64,000 bases of DNA, from NCBI GenBank assembly GCA_002408125.1, contig DHQO01000025.1:145998-209997 (forward strand), in the 5' to 3' direction. Below the pieces are notes generated by a model that was not told the origin of the DNA, ran no database searches, and saw only the letters and a program-made list of their open reading frames with translations. Below, one piece after another: positions 61,126 through 64,000 of the stretch. How positions within the stretch are numbered: the stretch's first letter is position 1; every line of letters starts with the position of its first letter. The DNA is from Hyphomonadaceae bacterium UBA5336. Lineage in GTDB: Bacteria; Pseudomonadota; Alphaproteobacteria; Caulobacterales; Hyphomonadaceae. Made by a program: the position numbers and the translations under genes.

Positions 61126-61315
61126 GAGCGAGCAGAGCGAAATTCTCCGGCAACGCAGGAAGTCGACCAGCGAAAGTGCGTCTGGTCGCTTCATCACGTT
61201 GAAGGACGGCCGGAAAATCTATGAACCCGCCAGAGGCGGAAAGTACAGCAAGGCTGAAATCCGGGCTGCCGTGAAGCAGGCTCGCGAGGTACGGCTGCGC
61301 GCTGAGGCCGGGTGA
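61124..61315 (+). CDS. 63-aa basic protein, first gene of two-gene cassette
   Basis: A small charged protein: an N-terminal Ser/Arg segment, a central GRFITLKDGRKIYEPARGGKYSK and a C-terminal helix AEIRAAVKQAREVRLRAE. I recall similar short proteins beside the same partner in other genomes but know no named family. Its TGA overlaps the GTG of the next gene (GTGA), so the two are translationally coupled. It could be an antitoxin, a DNA-binding autoregulator or a partner subunit. Lower GC than the flanking genes. Confidence 0.65.
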   Translation: MSEQSEILRQRRKSTSESASGRFITLKDGRKIYEPARGGKYSKAEIRAAVKQAREVRLRAEAG

Positions 61316-61935
61316 GCAAACCAGCATATGCCAATTCGGTGTTTGTGAACTGTCCCTTCACAAGCGATTTCAAACCCATGTTTCGGGCGATTGTATTCGC
61401 CGTGATGGATTGCGGATTCCGGCCGAGATGCGCTCTTGAGGATATTGATGGCGGAGAGGTTCGTCTCCAGAAAATCGAGCGCCTGATAGAAGACTGCAAG
61501 TTCGGCATTCACGATCTGTCGAACATGAAGCTTGATCCCGATACTGGTCTGCCGCGTTTCAACATGCCTTTGGAACTGGGGCTGTTCCTTGGTGCAAAGC
61601 GCTATGGCGATACGTCCCAGAAGTCGAAGCGGCTCATCATCATGGATTCTGACCGTTTTCGTTATCAGAAGTGCATTTCCGACATTTCCGGGCAGGATGT
61701 GGATGCTCATGGGGGCGATCCAAAGACTGCTATCCGCAGAGTCAGGGATTGGCTCAGTACAGTTTCCAAGCGCAAATCCATCCCCGGTCCGACCTTCATG
61801 ATTGCGCGGTATGAAGACTATGATCGCGACTACCCCACGATCTGTTCGATCCTGAAATGCGATGAGGACGAACCCACCTTCAATGACTTGCTGGAAACCG
61901 TCAGCGAGTGGCAGAAGCTGAACGCGGAAGCTTGA
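61312..61935 (+). CDS. TIR/nucleoside-deoxyribosyltransferase-like protein
   Basis: A 207-aa protein with a GTG start. The Rossmann-like pattern is VFVNCPF (beta 1), AIVFAVMDCGFRPRCALED, RLQKIERLIEDCKFGIHDLS, then RFNMPLELGLFLGAKRYG and KRLIIMD. The Glu88 in PLELG sits where TIR and deoxyribosyltransferase-like enzymes carry the catalytic Glu. Such folds split the N-glycosidic bond of NAD or nucleosides, often as toxin or antiphage effectors. About half G+C by eye, below the neighbours, and flanked by housekeeping genes, so probably acquired. Function not proven. Confidence 0.72.
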   Translation: MSKPAYANSVFVNCPFTSDFKPMFRAIVFAVMDCGFRPRCALEDIDGGEVRLQKIERLIEDCKFGIHDLSNMKLDPDTGLPRFNMPLELGLFLGAKRYGDTSQKSKRLIIMDSDRFRYQKCISDISGQDVDAHGGDPKTAIRRVRDWLSTVSKRKSIPGPTFMIARYEDYDRDYPTICSILKCDEDEPTFNDLLETVSEWQKLNAEA

Positions 61936-61946
61936 GGAAACGCGCC

Positions 61947-62543
61947 ATGCCCCAGAAAGTCGAATTCTGGTTCGAGTTTGCCAGTACCTATTCCTATCTC
62001 GCAGCCATGCGGGCGGAGGATGAGGCGGCGAAGCGTGGCGTCGAGGTCGTCTGGCGGCCCTTCCTGCTCGGGCCGATCTTCCATGCTCAGGGCTGGGACA
62101 ACTCCCCGTTCAACATCTATCCCGCCAAGGGCAGATATATGTGGCGGGACATGGAACGCCGAGCTGAGGCGCTCGGCCTCAAATTCCAGCGTCCGGAAGG
62201 GTTTCCGCAGAACAGCCTGCTGGCTGCGCGCGCCGCGACGGCCGCCCTCCATGAAGATTGGGGCAAGGAGTTCTGCCGCAAGGTCTATCAGGCCCAGTTC
62301 GCCGAGGGCCGGGACATTTCCCAGCCGGATGTGGTGGCCGATTGTGTCGTCTCCGCCGGCGGTATCGAACAGATCACGATGCACCAAGCCTATTCCAACA
62401 GCCACAAGGACCTGTTGCGCGCCAATGTCGAGGAAGCTCAGGCGAAGGGCATATTCGGCGCGCCGAGCTTCACCGTCGGCGAGGAGCTGTTCTGGGGCGA
62501 TGATCGCCTGGAAGAGGCGCTCGACTGGGCCGCGAAGACCTGA
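61947..62543 (+). CDS. 2-hydroxychromene-2-carboxylate isomerase-like (DsbA/GST-kappa fold)
   Basis: A 198-aa protein: KVEFWFEFASTYSYLAAMRA at the N-terminus with Ser/Thr where thioredoxins have Cys, VVWRPFLLGPIF and the cis-Pro region GIFGAPSFTVGEELFWGDDRLEEAL. This is the HCCA isomerase/GST-kappa family, known in naphthalene breakdown but widespread otherwise. GAGGAA precedes the ATG. It overlaps the YaiI gene by 1 bp. Confidence 0.88.
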   Translation: MPQKVEFWFEFASTYSYLAAMRAEDEAAKRGVEVVWRPFLLGPIFHAQGWDNSPFNIYPAKGRYMWRDMERRAEALGLKFQRPEGFPQNSLLAARAATAALHEDWGKEFCRKVYQAQFAEGRDISQPDVVADCVVSAGGIEQITMHQAYSNSHKDLLRANVEEAQAKGIFGAPSFTVGEELFWGDDRLEEALDWAAKT

Positions 62544-63007
62544 TGGGAGAGCCGGTCACCCTCCTGGTTGATGCCGATGCGTGTCCCGTAAAGGATGAGT
62601 GCTACCGCGTTGCCGCGCGCTATGGGCTCGATGTGCGTGTCGTGGCCAACAGCTTCCTGCGCGTGCCGCAAAGCGAGACGGTGCGGCTCATCGTGGTCTC
62701 CGATGGCTTTGACGCGGCCGACAACTGGATCGCCGAACATGCCGGGCCGCGCAGCATCGTCATAACCGCCGACATCCTGCTGGCCGAGCGTTGCCTGAAG
62801 GCCGGCGCGCGGGTGATCGCACCGACCGGCAAACCCTTCACCATGGATTCCATCGGCAGCCAGATTGCCGCGCGCGCCATCATGGCGGATCTGCGCGACA
62901 CGATTGTCGGCGGGCCACAGGGCGGGCCGCCACCCTTCAGCAAGGCAGACCGCTCGCGCTTTCTCTCTGCGCTCGACAATGCAGTCGTGGCGCTCACCAA
63001 AGCCTAG
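62543..63007 (+). CDS. YaiI/YqxD (DUF188) family protein
   Basis: A 154-aa PIN-like-fold protein: LLVDADACPVKDECYRVA, VVANSFLRVP, VVSDGFDAADNWIAEHA, VITADILLAERCLKAGARVIAP and GPPPFSKADRSRFLSALDN are all family signatures. Biological role unknown; a nuclease-like activity is suspected from the fold. Its end overlaps the stop of the membrane protein on the other strand by 4 bp. Confidence 0.92.
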   Translation: MGEPVTLLVDADACPVKDECYRVAARYGLDVRVVANSFLRVPQSETVRLIVVSDGFDAADNWIAEHAGPRSIVITADILLAERCLKAGARVIAPTGKPFTMDSIGSQIAARAIMADLRDTIVGGPQGGPPPFSKADRSRFLSALDNAVVALTKA

Positions 63008-63360
63008 ACCGAGATGTCGGCCTCCACTGTGGGCTTGGCCGGTTTGCCCTTGCGCGCGGCCTGGTAGCCCTGGCCAAAGGCCCAGGCGGCGATCTCAATC
63101 AGGCCGCGCGAGACCAGCGTCATCAGGATACCGAAAATCGTGCTCTCATTGACCAGCGTGCGATAGAGGATCAGGCCCTGATCGGTGAGGATGGGCGGGG
63201 TGCGGATCATGTCATTGATCCCCTCGATCCAGTCCTGCATGCCCCGGATCACGCCCGGCGCGAAGGCAAAGCACAAGATCATGATCACGATCACGAGGAC
63301 AAAGGACAAGACGAGTTTCGTCGACGACCGGCCGAGCGACCCCATAAGTGAAAACAGCAT
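63004..63360 (-). CDS. Small membrane protein of unknown function
   Basis: A 118-aa protein with a TM helix at about 16-36 (LVLSFVLVIVIMILCFAFAP) and another at about 71-95 (STIFGILMTLVSRGLIEIAAW), and a basic C-terminal tail. AAGGAGG gives a very strong ribosome-binding site for the ATG at 63360. No family recognised. Confidence 0.75.
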   Translation of the reverse strand: MLFSLMGSLGRSSTKLVLSFVLVIVIMILCFAFAPGVIRGMQDWIEGINDMIRTPPILTDQGLILYRTLVNESTIFGILMTLVSRGLIEIAAWAFGQGYQAARKGKPAKPTVEADISV

Positions 63361-63477
63361 GGCAACCTCCTTTGCTGCGCGCCAAACGGGGCTCGCGTAC
63401 CTTTCCTGATTGCCCACTTTCCATGACACACGCTTGCTCTAAAAGTGAAAATTCAAGTCATTGCCGGAGGGGCTGGG

Positions 63478-64000
63478 ATGAGAAGCTGGATTGGGGCGGT
63501 TGCGTGTGGGCTTTTTCTGGCAGCATGCGCGCCTGCAACACCTCCGCCTGAGTCATCAGAGGAAACCGCGATGTCCGAGACAGGTTCCGATCTGCGCGCC
63601 GAGGGATGGACGGCGATGACCCTGCCCGAACTGTCGGATGCGCTGGCGGCCGGCGAGGTCACTTCCCGCGAGCTGACCGAGGCTTATCTTGCGCGCATCG
63701 ACCTGGTCGACCCGCATCTGCAGGCCGTGCTCGCCGTCAATCCCGATGCGCTCGCCCAGGCCGATGCCAGCGACGGTCGGCGCGCGGCGGGCGAAGCGCT
63801 CGGGCCCCTGGATGGCCTGCCGATCCTGCTCAAGGACAATATCGAGACCGCTGACCCGATTGCGACCACGGCAGGTGCCCTGGCGCTGGAGGGCAATGTC
63901 ACCGGGCGAGATGCGCCGCTAATGGCGGGCCTGCGCGAGGCCGGCGTGGTGATGCTCGGCAAGACCAATCTCAGCCAGTGGGCCAATTATCGCTCCGACC
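63478..64000 (+). CDS. Amidase-signature lipoprotein, 3' end missing
   Basis: The first 174 residues of an amidase-signature enzyme that continues beyond the window. A lipoprotein signal (VACGLFLAACAPA) places it outside the cytoplasm. TLPELSDALAAGEVTSRELTEAYLARID and PLDGLPILLKDNIET (catalytic Lys in LKDN) are family motifs. The Ser-cis-Ser-Ser segment would follow beyond the end. It hydrolyses an amide of unknown identity. Confidence 0.9.
   Translation, partial: MRSWIGAVACGLFLAACAPATPPPESSEETAMSETGSDLRAEGWTAMTLPELSDALAAGEVTSRELTEAYLARIDLVDPHLQAVLAVNPDALAQADASDGRRAAGEALGPLDGLPILLKDNIETADPIATTAGALALEGNVTGRDAPLMAGLREAGVVMLGKTNLSQWANYRSD

Noticed and set aside
1..64000. CRISPR arrays, tRNA/rRNA genes, prophage or insertion sequences
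   Set aside because: No regularly spaced repeats, cloverleaf sequence, transposase or phage structural motif was seen on reading either strand.

Overview
The window reads as chromosomal DNA of a GC-rich (roughly two-thirds G+C by eye), Gram-negative alphaproteobacterium. A marine or aquatic member of the Maricaulales/Hyphomonadaceae/Caulobacterales group is the best guess. The reasons are the TonB-dependent receptor with esterases and GH3 glycosidases, the OpgGH glucan pair, the alphaproteobacterial style of the cyd and sulfide loci, and the generally dense gene packing. The taxonomic call is inference. There is no rRNA, tRNA, phage, insertion sequence or CRISPR array that I could recognise.

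Layout. 1-9.4 kb: ester and carboxylate scavenging. A TonB-dependent receptor, a secreted lipoprotein esterase and an acyl-CoA ligase form one operon opposite a TetR repressor. It is flanked by a Crp/Fnr regulator, a carboxylesterase and a DUF3445 protein. 9.4-16.9 kb: glycoside use. A PA14-containing GH3 enzyme and an unusual GH3-gluconolactonase (SMP-30) fusion surround a gluconokinase, with a LacI-type palindrome in the divergent promoter. 16.9-26.4 kb: a MacB-like ABC exporter with its own adaptor, then opgGH for periplasmic glucans.

26.4-35.1 kb: a divergent sulfur/redox and efflux island. One arm has sulfide:quinone oxidoreductase, thioredoxin 2, a DUF2892 membrane protein and a TolC-like channel. 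The other has a rhodanese, an adaptor, an RND pump and an ArsR-family regulator. The rhodanese and DUF2892 genes look like a split YgaP, and the regulator resembles YgaV/BigR/SqrR with an altered cysteine layout. 35.1-42 kb: the complete cytochrome bd system (cydDC facing cydABX) ending at an NsrR-type [Fe-S] repressor. A shared DNA motif lies in the cydD/cydA gap and in front of nsrR.

42-56 kb: prpE, a LuxR-alpha/beta-hydrolase fusion, an SDR, a CarF/PEDS1-type lipid desaturase, a PP2C phosphatase, YebC, a diguanylate cyclase, an SDR/AraC pair, a YmdB-like phosphoesterase and a large acidic lipoprotein. 56-64 kb: a DPP-IV-like S9 peptidase, ettA, a small two-gene cassette of lower GC (63-aa protein plus TIR/deoxyribosyltransferase-like protein), a DsbA-fold isomerase, a YaiI protein, a small membrane protein and a truncated amidase.

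The strongest candidates for something new are the two-gene cassette at 61.1-61.9 kb, the sulfide/RND island with its atypical regulator, the CarF-like desaturase with two operator-like dyads, and the LuxR-hydrolase fusion with its palindrome and neighbouring sRNA candidate.
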